From positions 1 to 12,610 of the forward strand of contig CALHTA010000363.1 of NCBI GenBank assembly GCA_938038645.1: a stretch of DNA of 12,610 bases. Direction: 5' to 3'. The stretch's first letter is position 1; every line of letters starts with the position of its first letter. Below are positions 1 through 6,639 of this stretch, one piece after another. This stretch comes from an uncultured Thiotrichaceae bacterium. GTDB lineage: Bacteria > Pseudomonadota > Gammaproteobacteria > Thiotrichales > Thiotrichaceae. The position numbers and the translations under genes are program-made. The notes below the pieces were generated by a model that was not told the origin of the DNA, made no database searches, and saw only the letters and a program-made list of their open reading frames with translations.

Positions 1-1699
1 CATCTGTCAATGGACAAGCCGCTGTCTGAGTCTTAGGGAACGCAATTACGTCACGAATATTTTCCGTGCCGGTCATTAGCATAACTAAACGATCCAAACC
101 AAACGCCAATCCACCTAGCGGAGGGCAACCAAACTTTAAAGCGTCTAGTAAGAAACCGAACTTGCTAGTCGCTTCTTCTTCGCCAATGCCTAGTATTTCG
201 AATACGCTTGATTGCATAACTGGATCATTAATACGAATCGAACCACCACCGACTTCGTAACCATTGATAACCATGTCGTAAGCGTCAGACAATGCTTCGC
301 CTGGGTTAGCGATAAGCTCTTCAGCAGAACAGCTCGGCGCAGTAAATGGGTGATGAAGTGCTTGGAAGCGATCGTTCTTTTCATCCCACTCGAACATTGG
401 GAATTTAACAATCCAAAGTGGAGCCCAGTCGCCCTTAAGCAGATCAAGATCCTTTGCTAGTTGCTCACGTAACGCACCCAGCGCATCGTTAACAATTTTA
501 GCCTTATCAGCACCAAAGAATACTAAGTCGCCATCTTCAGCACCGACTCGCTCCATAATGCTAAGTGCCACATCATCTGGAAGGAACTTTAGGATAGGAG
601 ATTGAAGGCCTTCAATGCCATCAACGATTGCATTAACTTTGATGTAAGCTAGGCCACGTGCGCCGTAACGACTAACAAACTTAGTGTAGCCATCGATGTC
701 TTTACGGCTCAGGTCGTTACCTTTTGGCAAGCGCATCGCTGCAACACGACATTTCGGGTCATTAGCGGGTGCTGAGAAGACTTTGAATTCTACGTCTTTC
801 ATCAAGTCAGCAACGTCAACTAATTCTAGCGGGTTACGCATGTCTGGCTTATCAGAACCAAAACGACGCATTGCCTCTGAGTAATCCATTTGTGGCAGCT
901 TTTCAGGGAAGTCTACATCCAGCACTTCCTTGAACATCTTACGGATCATGTTTTCCATCATGTCCATGACGTCGTTGGTTTTTACAAACGACATCTCGAC
1001 ATCTATCTGGGTGAATTCAGGCTGGCGATCCGCTCGTAAGTCTTCATCACGGAAACAGCGAACAATTTGATAGTAACGATCCATTCCACCCATCATCAAC
1101 AACTGCTTAAATAGTTGTGGTGATTGAGGAAGCGCAAAGAAGTTGCCTGGGTGAGTACGACTAGGGACTAAATAATCGCGAGCACCTTCAGGGGTTGCCT
1201 TAGTTAGCATCGGTGTTTCGATTTCTAAGAAGTCATTATCTTCTAAGTAATGGCGAACCACTGAAGTCATCTTGGCGCGAGTGCGCATGCGCTGTTGCAT
1301 TTCGGTGCGGCGCAAGTCTACGTAGCGATATTTTAAGCGAACGTCTTCACCAACGTTATCATCTAACTGAAAAGGAGGTGTTTCTGAAGCGCTTAGTACT
1401 TCGTACTCAGTCGTGATGATTTCGATCTTACCACTGCGTAGCTTGTCGTTAATCGTGCCTTCAAGGCGTGGTTTAACGACACCTGTAATTTGCAGGATAT
1501 GCTCATTGCGGGTTTTTTCGCCTCGAGCGAAAACCTCAGCATTGTCAGGATTAACAACAACTTGCACCAAGCCTTGGCCATCACGTAGGTCGATAAAGAT
1601 AACCCCGCCGTGATCTCGGCGACTATTAACCCAGCCACAAACGGTTACGGTTTGTTCTAGTAATGTTTCGTCAACGTGTCCGCAATGATGGCTGCGCAT
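1..1699 (-). CDS. aspS: Aspartyl-tRNA synthetase, probably non-discriminating (C-terminus cut by window edge)
   Basis: Class II synthetase that charges tRNA with aspartate in the cytoplasm. I translated the minus strand from the ATG at 1699-1697: it stays open to position 1 (566 codons), and the E. coli enzyme has 590 residues, so roughly the last 25-35 are outside the window. The N-terminal anticodon-binding OB fold starts MRSHHCGHV and carries [12 protein letters not shown] at residues 21-32. Motif 2 ([18 protein letters not shown]) lies around residues 218-235, the GAD insertion domain follows, and motif 3 (GLAFGLDRL) is near residue 530. His30 and Gly81 match the His31 and Gly82 positions reported in Pseudomonas aeruginosa AspRS as allowing tRNA-Asn recognition; E. 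coli has Leu30. This suggests an enzyme that also makes Asp-tRNA-Asn for GatCAB, which is inference. The loop before motif 3 reads GCPPLGG, where E. coli has GTPPHAG. The ribosome site is weak (GGAT, 7 bases before the ATG). Confidence 0.96.
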   Translation of the reverse strand, partial: MRSHHCGHVDETLLEQTVTVCGWVNSRRDHGGVIFIDLRDGQGLVQVVVNPDNAEVFARGEKTRNEHILQITGVVKPRLEGTINDKLRSGKIEIITTEYEVLSASETPPFQLDDNVGEDVRLKYRYVDLRRTEMQQRMRTRAKMTSVVRHYLEDNDFLEIETPMLTKATPEGARDYLVPSRTHPGNFFALPQSPQLFKQLLMMGGMDRYYQIVRCFRDEDLRADRQPEFTQIDVEMSFVKTNDVMDMMENMIRKMFKEVLDVDFPEKLPQMDYSEAMRRFGSDKPDMRNPLELVDVADLMKDVEFKVFSAPANDPKCRVAAMRLPKGNDLSRKDIDGYTKFVSRYGARGLAYIKVNAIVDGIEGLQSPILKFLPDDVALSIMERVGAEDGDLVFFGADKAKIVNDALGALREQLAKDLDLLKGDWAPLWIVKFPMFEWDEKNDRFQALHHPFTAPSCSAEELIANPGEALSDAYDMVINGYEVGGGSIRINDPVMQSSVFEILGIGEEEATSKFGFLLDALKFGCPPLGGLAFGLDRLVMLMTGTENIRDVIAFPKTQTAACPLTD

Positions 1700-1738
1700 A
1701 ATTATTATCCATTTTAAGGTCAAATCTAAAGAGCGAGA

Positions 1739-1767
1739 ATGTTAAGCGTTGTAGCAGATTGACGCAA
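1739..1767 (-). promoter_or_regulatory. Candidate sigma-70 promoter for aspS
   Basis: On the minus strand, TTGCGT (1767-1762) is followed after 17 bases by TAACAT (1744-1739), which would start transcription about 30 bases upstream of the aspS ATG. The -10 box matches the consensus at 4 of 6 positions and the -35 at only 3, so the call rests mainly on spacing and location. Confidence 0.3.
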
Positions 1768-1882
1768 GCCTGATGGTGGTGTAGAAAGCCGTTCAGCAAA
1801 ATTTTATTACCGTGTGGTGTTTGATGAGCTTGATTGGTGAGCTTGCCGGAAGGCTGTGTTATTATTGTCTGCCCATGTCGGG

Positions 1883-1912
1883 TTAATCCATCGCTATGTG
1901 TATTAGTATAAT
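1883..1912 (+). promoter_or_regulatory. Candidate parAB promoter with perfect -10 box, nearly leaderless
   Basis: A perfect TATAAT lies at 1907-1912, only 11 bases before the parA ATG at 1924. The best -35 candidate is the poor TTAATC at 1883-1888, with an 18-base spacer. Transcription from this box would begin around 1918-1920, leaving a 5-prime leader of only a few bases, and no Shine-Dalgarno sequence is visible before the ATG. Either parA is translated from a leaderless message or another promoter upstream is used. The -10 match is clear; its use is inference. Confidence 0.4.
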
Positions 1913-1923
1913 CGGGACATCTA

Positions 1924-2706
1924 ATGAGTAGAGTGATTGCAGTCGCAAATCAGAAGGGCGGAGTGGGCAAAACCACCACAAGTGTCAATCTTGCTGCTTC
2001 ATTACACGCGGTAAAACGCAGTGTATTGATGATTGATATGGATCCGCAGGGAAATGCTACGACAGGCCTTGGCTTAGATAAGCACAATCCTCCTGCGCCA
2101 TTAAGCGATGTGCTAATCAATGACGGCAATATTAAGCAGTCGATACAAGCGATTCCCAATACTCGAATGAGTGCTATTTCTGGTGGCCCAGATTTAACAA
2201 TCGCAGAAGTTACTCTAATGGGGCTAGAAGAGCGCGAATATCGTTTAGAAACCGCGTTACGAAGCGTTCGTAACGATTATGATTTTGTCATTATTGACTG
2301 TCCGCCTTCGTTAAATATGCTAACCGTGAATGCTTTGGTTGCAGCAGACTCCGTGCTAATCCCTATGCAATGTGAGTATTACGCGATGGAAGGATTGTCG
2401 GCCCTGATTAGGACCATCGAGACAATAAAAGAAGCGGCAAATCCAGATTTACATATTTGCGGCCTTTTAAGAACCATGTATGACCCACGAAGTAATTTAT
2501 CTCGTGACGTTTCAAAAGAATTGATGGCTGTGTTTAAAGACAAAGTCTACAACACGGCGATACCAAGAAATATACGCTTAGCTGAGGCACCAAGTTATGG
2601 TTTACCAGCGTTAATGTATGACAAGACTTCACGGGGAGCGCTTGCGTATTTGGCGTTAGCGGCGGAAGTACTAAGAAAAGATCCTTCAAGAAAGGCGGCA
2701 GCTTAA
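1924..2706 (+). CDS. parA: ParA/Soj-type chromosome partition ATPase
   Basis: Deviant-Walker ATPase of the ParA/MinD superfamily. In ATP-bound form it dimerises on nucleoid DNA and, with ParB, segregates the origin region. At 260 residues it has the size of chromosomal Soj proteins and lacks the extra N-terminal helix-turn-helix of long plasmid ParAs. The deviant Walker A KGGVGKTT is at residues 11-18, the switch I region (MIDMDPQGNATTGL) at 36-49, and the Walker B region (IIDCPPSL) at 123-130. The start at 1924 gives the family-typical MSRVIAVANQKGG and no better start is visible. The stop overlaps the parB start (TAATG), so the two are probably one transcript with coupled translation. In most gammaproteobacteria parAB follows mnmG-rsmG; here aspS lies divergently upstream instead. 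A second copy elsewhere in the genome cannot be excluded. Confidence 0.93.
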   Translation: MSRVIAVANQKGGVGKTTTSVNLAASLHAVKRSVLMIDMDPQGNATTGLGLDKHNPPAPLSDVLINDGNIKQSIQAIPNTRMSAISGGPDLTIAEVTLMGLEEREYRLETALRSVRNDYDFVIIDCPPSLNMLTVNALVAADSVLIPMQCEYYAMEGLSALIRTIETIKEAANPDLHICGLLRTMYDPRSNLSRDVSKELMAVFKDKVYNTAIPRNIRLAEAPSYGLPALMYDKTSRGALAYLALAAEVLRKDPSRKAAA

Positions 2707-3587
2707 TGGAAAAGCGTAAGGCACCTCGTAAAAGCGGACTCGGCGATCGCGGTTTGAACATGCTGCTGAGTTCTGGCGCAAATGATCAAAAAGACATTAA
2801 AGACGGTGAGCTAAAGAAACTGCCCGTTGAAAAAATATGCCGTGGGCAATATCAGCCAAGAACCAATATGGATCCTGGCGCATTACAAGAACTTGCTGAG
2901 TCGATAAAAGCTCAGGGCTTAATTCAGCCTGTAATCGTTCGTCGCTTAGATGATGGTCGTTACGAGTTAATTGCAGGTGAGCGTCGCTGGCGTGCTGCAC
3001 AAATTGCAGGTCTGCATGAAGTGTCTGCACTAGTTCGACGGATTCCAGATCAAACGGCAGCAGCGATGTCTTTGATTGAAAATATTCAACGTGAAGACCT
3101 CAACCCTTTGGAAGAGGCGATTGCGATGAATCGGTTAATTTTAGAATTTGGTTTGACGCATCAACAAACGGCGGAATCTGTTGGCCGTTCTCGCTCAGCC
3201 ATCACTAACTCCCTGCGTTTGCTAGATCTTGAGCTTGCGACAAAAGAGCTTCTTGATTCTGGTAAGTTAAACATGGGCCACGCCCGTGCGTTGCTCATGT
3301 TGAAAGAGATGGTACAAGTTGAGGCGGCTAATAAAGTAGTTAATCGCCAAATGTCAGTACGTGATACTGAAAAATTGGTTAAATCAATTTTAGAAGCTCA
3401 AGCGGGACTCTCAAAGCAAAAAGCTCAGCCAGTGAAGGCAATTGAAGTAACGAAGCTTGAACAGTCATTGTCGGAGAAGCTTGGGGCGGGTGTGGCGATT
3501 CAATACAACAACCGTGGCAAAGGTAAGTTGGTTATTGAATATAATAATTTGGATGAGCTGGACGGAATTCTTCAGCACATTCAGTAA
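2706..3587 (+). CDS. parB: ParB/Spo0J chromosome partition protein (CTPase, parS binding)
   Basis: Centromere-binding protein that loads at parS, closes as a CTP-dependent sliding clamp, and stimulates ParA ATPase. The 293 residues are normal for chromosomal ParB. Visible in order: an N-terminal ParA-contact segment (KSGLGDRGLNMLLS, about residues 9-22), the ParB/Srx domain beginning near residue 39, the CTP-binding motif GERRWRA at 91-97, the ENIQRE box at 125-130, a helix-turn-helix around 148-175 (LTHQQTAESVGRSRSAITN), a basic linker near 235-245 and a C-terminal dimerisation domain. The ParA-contact segment normally reads LGRGL; here it is LGDRGL, one residue longer. The ATG at 2706 shares its A with the parA TAA. 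No full parS site (TGTTTCACGTGAAACA type) was found by eye in the window, so the target must lie elsewhere. Confidence 0.93.
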   Translation: MEKRKAPRKSGLGDRGLNMLLSSGANDQKDIKDGELKKLPVEKICRGQYQPRTNMDPGALQELAESIKAQGLIQPVIVRRLDDGRYELIAGERRWRAAQIAGLHEVSALVRRIPDQTAAAMSLIENIQREDLNPLEEAIAMNRLILEFGLTHQQTAESVGRSRSAITNSLRLLDLELATKELLDSGKLNMGHARALLMLKEMVQVEAANKVVNRQMSVRDTEKLVKSILEAQAGLSKQKAQPVKAIEVTKLEQSLSEKLGAGVAIQYNNRGKGKLVIEYNNLDELDGILQHIQ

Positions 3588-3624
3588 GTAAGATTGCAAG
3601 AATTAATATCAGAATAAATTGTTT

Positions 3625-3663
3625 GGTTTTTGGTAATTATTTGAATAATAATTGGCCAAAACC
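3625..3663. repeat. Long imperfect inverted repeat downstream of parB
   Basis: Two 17-base arms (3625-3641 and 3647-3663) flank a 5-base centre TGAAT. The inner seven bases AATTATT/AATAATT pair perfectly and the outer GGTTTT/AAAACC pair perfectly; 14 of 17 positions are Watson-Crick, plus one G-U if transcribed. It lies 38 bases after the parB stop and about 120 bases before the csp start. It has no T-run like a standard terminator, but could end or stabilise the parAB message or bind a protein. The structure is seen; any role is inference. Confidence 0.55.
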
Positions 3664-3690
3664 GTGTGTGCATGCCATTTTCGATAAATA

Positions 3691-3711
3691 AATGCAATAA
3701 ATGTTTGCATT
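3691..3711. repeat. Perfect 7-bp inverted repeat in the csp upstream region
   Basis: AATGCAA at 3691-3697 and TTGCATT at 3705-3711 are exact reverse complements separated by seven bases. They stand about 75 bases before the cold-shock gene, in AT-rich DNA where its promoter or long leader would be expected. This could be an operator or a leader hairpin; the AT-rich composition makes a chance match possible. Confidence 0.35.
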
Positions 3712-3773
3712 GCCAATAAAAATAGTATTCAATCAAGTTTCTAGTAAGCCGCAGACGCGGTGTTTTATATCCA

Positions 3774-3780
3774 AGAGAAG
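3774..3780 (+). promoter_or_regulatory. Ribosome binding site that fixes the csp start
   Basis: AGAGAAG sits four bases before the ATG at 3785. The same frame is open upstream to an ATG at 3701, but that start lacks a comparable site and would add 28 residues with no resemblance to cold-shock proteins. This site and the conserved protein beginning decide for 3785. Confidence 0.75.
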
Positions 3781-3784
3781 TAAT

Positions 3785-3994
3785 ATGTCAAATTCAGTAC
3801 AAGGTACCGTTAAGTGGTTCAACGATGAGAAAGGTTTTGGTTTCATCGAGCAAGAAGGTGGTAAGGATGTATTCGTACATTTTTCCGCAATTAACGGTGA
3901 CGGCCGTAAAACACTGCACGATGGTCAGCGCGTAACGATGGAAGTAACACAGGGACAGAAAGGTCCTCAAGCAGAGAACGTTACTCCAGAGTAA
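3785..3994 (+). CDS. CspA-family cold-shock protein
   Basis: Small single-domain OB-fold protein that binds single-stranded RNA and DNA and melts RNA structure. The 69 residues match the usual CspA/CspC/CspE size. It begins [23 protein letters not shown]1 (KGFGFI) is at residues 16-21 and RNP2 (VFVHF) at 29-33, with the nucleic-acid-stacking aromatics W11, F18, F20, F30, H32 and F33 present. Which paralogue it is, and whether it responds to cold, cannot be told from the protein. It stands alone: parB is about 200 bases upstream across an AT-rich gap with two inverted repeats, and a strong terminator follows directly. No convincing -10/-35 pair was found; the long upstream stretch would allow the structured leader known from several csp genes. 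Confidence 0.93.
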   Translation: MSNSVQGTVKWFNDEKGFGFIEQEGGKDVFVHFSAINGDGRKTLHDGQRVTMEVTQGQKGPQAENVTPE

Positions 3995-4010
3995 TAATAT
4001 CTTTGATCAG

Positions 4011-4036
4011 AAAAGGGAGCCTCGGCTCCCTTTTTT
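4011..4036 (+). terminator. Rho-independent terminator after csp, possibly bidirectional
   Basis: GGGAGC (4015-4020) pairs with GCTCCC (4025-4030) around a CTCG loop, preceded by AAAA and followed by six Ts (4031-4036), 17 bases after the csp stop. Read from the minus strand, the same hairpin ends in TTTT and could also stop transcripts coming from suhB. Confidence 0.88.
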
Positions 4037-4060
4037 GTGTCTGTCATTTACGTTTAGCGA

Positions 4061-4080
4061 AGATCGTTCTCAAACGATCT
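4061..4080. repeat. Perfect 8-bp hairpin-forming repeat at the suhB 3-prime side
   Basis: AGATCGTT (4061-4068) and AACGATCT (4073-4080) are exact reverse complements around a CTCA loop, 22 bases beyond the suhB stop. No T-run follows on the minus strand, so it is not a standard terminator. It could protect the suhB mRNA end or assist the neighbouring bidirectional terminator. Confidence 0.45.
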
Positions 4081-4102
4081 CCTTAATGTTTCACTAACGG
4101 CT

Positions 4103-4894
4103 TCACTTTACGATTGGGTGCAAGCGCTGTAGCATTTCCTTAAATACCTTAGGATTTCCAGCGACAATGTTGCCTGTTTCTAAGAAGTCATTTGCACCAT
4201 GCAAGCCACTAATTAAGCCGCCCGCTTCTTGAATTAGCAATGCGCCTGCGGCCATATCCCATGGTTTAAGACCAAACTCCCAAAAGCCATCAAAACGGCC
4301 TGCTGCGACATACGCTAAATCCAGTGCTGCTGCACCGTGACGACGGATACCCGCTGTCCCATGATTTAAGGCTTTTAGTGTTTGAAGGTAAGTGTCTATA
4401 TCGACTTGCCCTTCTTCTTTGAAAGGAATACCCGTCGATAGTAGCGCGCCTCGCATAGATTTGCGGGAGCTAACGCGAATACGGCGATTATTTAGACGTG
4501 CGCCGTCACCTCTGCTCGCAGTGAATAGCTCATCCAAAGTTGGGTCATAAATTACCGCTTGCTCGAGACGGCCGTTACGTTTCAACGCGATTGAGATGGC
4601 AAAATGAGGAACGCCATAGAGAAAATTAGTGGTACCATCTAATGGGTCGATGATCCACTGGTGATCTGACTCAGGATTAATTGGGTCGCTTTCTTCACCC
4701 TGGAAGCCATGATCAGGATAGGCTCGTTTTAAAGAACTTATTATTTCATTTTCAACGGTGCGATCTACCTCAGAAACAAAATCATTTAATTCTTTACTCT
4801 CGATTGTGAGCTGATCGAGACGTTGGGTTTGTTGTAAAATAAATTTTCCTGCCTTTAAGGCAGCCGCTGTAGCGGTATTAAGCATAGGATGCAT
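4103..4894 (-). CDS. suhB: Inositol-1-monophosphatase family protein SuhB
   Basis: Mg2+-dependent phosphatase fold of the inositol monophosphatase family. In E. coli, SuhB also acts in the Nus-factor rRNA antitermination complex, which is probably the main reason the gene is conserved. Metal-binding residues are visible: E67 in GEES, D83 and D86 in IDPLDGTT (82-89) and D213 in PWD (211-213). The length is 263 residues; E. coli SuhB has 267. The frame is open 21 codons further upstream, to 4957, but that would run into trmJ. The ATG at 4894 gives MHPMLNTATAAALKAGKF, which matches the E. coli start. No good Shine-Dalgarno site is seen before it. It is divergent from trmJ across 49 bases, an arrangement common in gammaproteobacteria. 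Confidence 0.94.
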   Translation of the reverse strand: MHPMLNTATAAALKAGKFILQQTQRLDQLTIESKELNDFVSEVDRTVENEIISSLKRAYPDHGFQGEESDPINPESDHQWIIDPLDGTTNFLYGVPHFAISIALKRNGRLEQAVIYDPTLDELFTASRGDGARLNNRRIRVSSRKSMRGALLSTGIPFKEEGQVDIDTYLQTLKALNHGTAGIRRHGAAALDLAYVAAGRFDGFWEFGLKPWDMAAGALLIQEAGGLISGLHGANDFLETGNIVAGNPKVFKEMLQRLHPIVK

Positions 4895-4943
4895 GGTATA
4901 TGACTTTTTTGACGACAATGATTGCCGCGCAGGATAGCAGATT

Positions 4944-5693
4944 ATGAGCTTAAGCAATATCCGAATTGTATTAATTCAAACATCACACCCCGGAAATATT
5001 GGTGCAGCCGCTAGAGCCATGAAAACAATGGGTTTAAGTGACTTGTGTTTAGTCAAACCGTCACGCTTTCCGGATGATCAGGCAGAAGCTATGGCCTCTG
5101 GTGCAGACGATATACTGAAAAGTGCCGATGTGGTAGAGACGCTTGAGGACGCAGTGGCAGATTGTAAGATTATTATTGGTACCAGCGCGAGGTCTCAACG
5201 TACTCTTCGTTGGGTGATATCTGAGCCACGGGAATGTGGTGTGATTGCCAGTGAAAACAGCGCGAAAGGAAAAGTAGCCATTGTCTTTGGTCGCGAGAGA
5301 ACAGGGCTAACTAACGAAGAATTGGCGCTTTGCCATCAGTTAGTCCACATCCCCAGTAATCCTGAATATAGCTCGCTAAATGTAGCGGCAGCCGTTCAGA
5401 TTTTAAGTTATGAGTGTCGAGTGGCTCATCTTGATGGGGTAAACGAAGCGAAACAAGCTGGTACTTTGGATGAAGAGATTGTTAACGCCAAAGACATGGA
5501 AGGTTTTTATTCGCAGTTAGAAAAGCTCATGATCGATACCGACTTTTTGGACCCAGATAACCCGCGATATCTGATGCGCCGTATTCGCCGCCTATATGGT
5601 CGAATTCAAATCACTCGTAGTGAGTTAAACCTGTTGAGGGGCTCCTTGTCCGCATTTGCTGGGCGCAAGTTCCGGCGGCGAGATAATGATTAA
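4944..5693 (+). CDS. trmJ: tRNA (cytidine/uridine-2'-O)-methyltransferase TrmJ
   Basis: SPOUT-family enzyme that transfers a methyl group from S-adenosylmethionine to the 2'-OH of tRNA nucleotide 32. The N-terminus carries HPGNIGAAARAMKTMG (15-30), including the conserved asparagine and arginine. The SAM-binding knot segments are VAIVFGRERTGLTNEEL (111-127) and IPSNPEYSSLNVAAAVQI (136-153). The C-terminal extension, about residues 165-249, contains the LRRI-like end typical of TrmJ (DNPRYLMRRIRRLYGRI). At 249 residues it is close to the E. coli protein. AGGA at 4931-4934, nine bases before the ATG, supports the start. The iscR or cysE gene that often follows trmJ is replaced here by rmlD after 63 bases. 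Confidence 0.93.
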   Translation: MSLSNIRIVLIQTSHPGNIGAAARAMKTMGLSDLCLVKPSRFPDDQAEAMASGADDILKSADVVETLEDAVADCKIIIGTSARSQRTLRWVISEPRECGVIASENSAKGKVAIVFGRERTGLTNEELALCHQLVHIPSNPEYSSLNVAAAVQILSYECRVAHLDGVNEAKQAGTLDEEIVNAKDMEGFYSQLEKLMIDTDFLDPDNPRYLMRRIRRLYGRIQITRSELNLLRGSLSAFAGRKFRRRDND

Positions 5694-5756
5694 GCATTGA
5701 ATAGTTTTGACGGTCACGTAAAATCCCCAAGCAATTGACTGTAGATCAGGAAAATA

Positions 5757-6629
5757 ATGAATCAGAACAAGAAAGTACTTATAACCGGTGCTAGTGGCCA
5801 GTTGGGTTTTGAATTACAACGTACCGCCCCAGAGCATATTTCGGTCATTCCTGCCACTCGAGAGCAATTGGATATCAGCGATGAAGCATCAGTTACAAAC
5901 TTTGTAGCTCTTCATCAGCCTGATGCAATCATAAACGCTGCTGCTTATACCGCAGTGGATAAAGCAGAAGAAGAAAAGGATCTGGCTGCAGCTATTAATG
6001 CAATAGGGGCTAAAAACTTGGCGCAAGCAGCAGCTGATCATGAAATTAAGCTGCTTCAGGTTTCTACCGATTTTGTTTTTTCAGGGGACGCGTATTCTCC
6101 CATTCCACCTGATAGTGCCTGTAATCCGCAAGGCTATTATGGGCGCTCGAAGCTCGATGGCGAATTAGCTATTCAGGAAGTGTTAGGAGACAAGGCCTAT
6201 ATAGTACGTACCGCATGGCTGTATTCTTCTCATGGCGCTAACTTTGTTAAGACGATGTTACGGCTTATGGGAGATCGTCCTGAGCTTGGAGTGATTGCAG
6301 ATCAAATTGGTACACCAACTTGGGCACACGGTTTAGCAAATTCTCTCTGGAAAGCATTAGAGGTTGATGCAGTGGGTTTGCATCATTGGACTGATGCGGG
6401 TGTGGCCAGTTGGTATGACTTCGCACAAGCGATCATGGAAGAGGGTGAACAGCTAGGCCTGCTCGATAATCAAATTCAACTAAAACCCCTAACCACAGCA
6501 GACTATCCTACTCCCGCGAGTAGGCCTGCTTACAGTGTGTTAGACAAAACACAGACTTGGGAGGCTTTAGGTCTTTCGGGAGAGCACTGGCGCGTCGCCT
6601 TAAGAAAAATGATGACTGAATTAACGTAG
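5757..6629 (+). CDS. rfbD: dTDP-4-dehydrorhamnose reductase (RmlD/RfbD)
   Basis: Short-chain dehydrogenase-type enzyme that performs the last step of dTDP-L-rhamnose synthesis, NAD(P)H-dependent reduction of dTDP-4-dehydrorhamnose. The Rossmann motif GASGQLG is at residues 11-17, AAAYTAVDKAE at 61-71, STDFVFSG at 103-110 with T104 in the catalytic position, and YGRSK gives Y128 and K132. These numbers coincide with the T104/Y128/K132 triad of the Salmonella enzyme. The 290 residues are typical. AGGAAAA precedes the ATG. rmlB begins 10 bases after the stop, so the two are surely cotranscribed. Neither rmlA nor rmlC is in the window. Confidence 0.92.
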   Translation: MNQNKKVLITGASGQLGFELQRTAPEHISVIPATREQLDISDEASVTNFVALHQPDAIINAAAYTAVDKAEEEKDLAAAINAIGAKNLAQAAADHEIKLLQVSTDFVFSGDAYSPIPPDSACNPQGYYGRSKLDGELAIQEVLGDKAYIVRTAWLYSSHGANFVKTMLRLMGDRPELGVIADQIGTPTWAHGLANSLWKALEVDAVGLHHWTDAGVASWYDFAQAIMEEGEQLGLLDNQIQLKPLTTADYPTPASRPAYSVLDKTQTWEALGLSGEHWRVALRKMMTELT

Positions 6630-6639
6630 GGATAAAAAA

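Noticed and set aside
190..1638. Many short open frames on both strands at the left end
   Set aside because: They lie inside the continuous aspS frame, which I translated through to the window edge without interruption.
3701..3784. Upstream in-frame ATG for csp adding 28 residues
   Set aside because: The extra residues do not look like a cold-shock protein, and a strong ribosome site directs the start to 3785.
4087..4094. TGTTTCAC, one half of a parS-like site
   Set aside because: The following bases TAACGGCT do not form the GTGAAACA second half, so it is not a palindromic parS site.
4895..4957. Longer suhB start adding 21 residues
   Set aside because: It would overlap the trmJ start, and the ATG at 4894 gives the MHPMLN beginning seen in E. 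coli SuhB.
5707..5740. Two TTGAC boxes (5707 and 5735) before rmlD as promoter -35 elements
   Set aside because: No acceptable -10 box is found 16-18 bases after either one.
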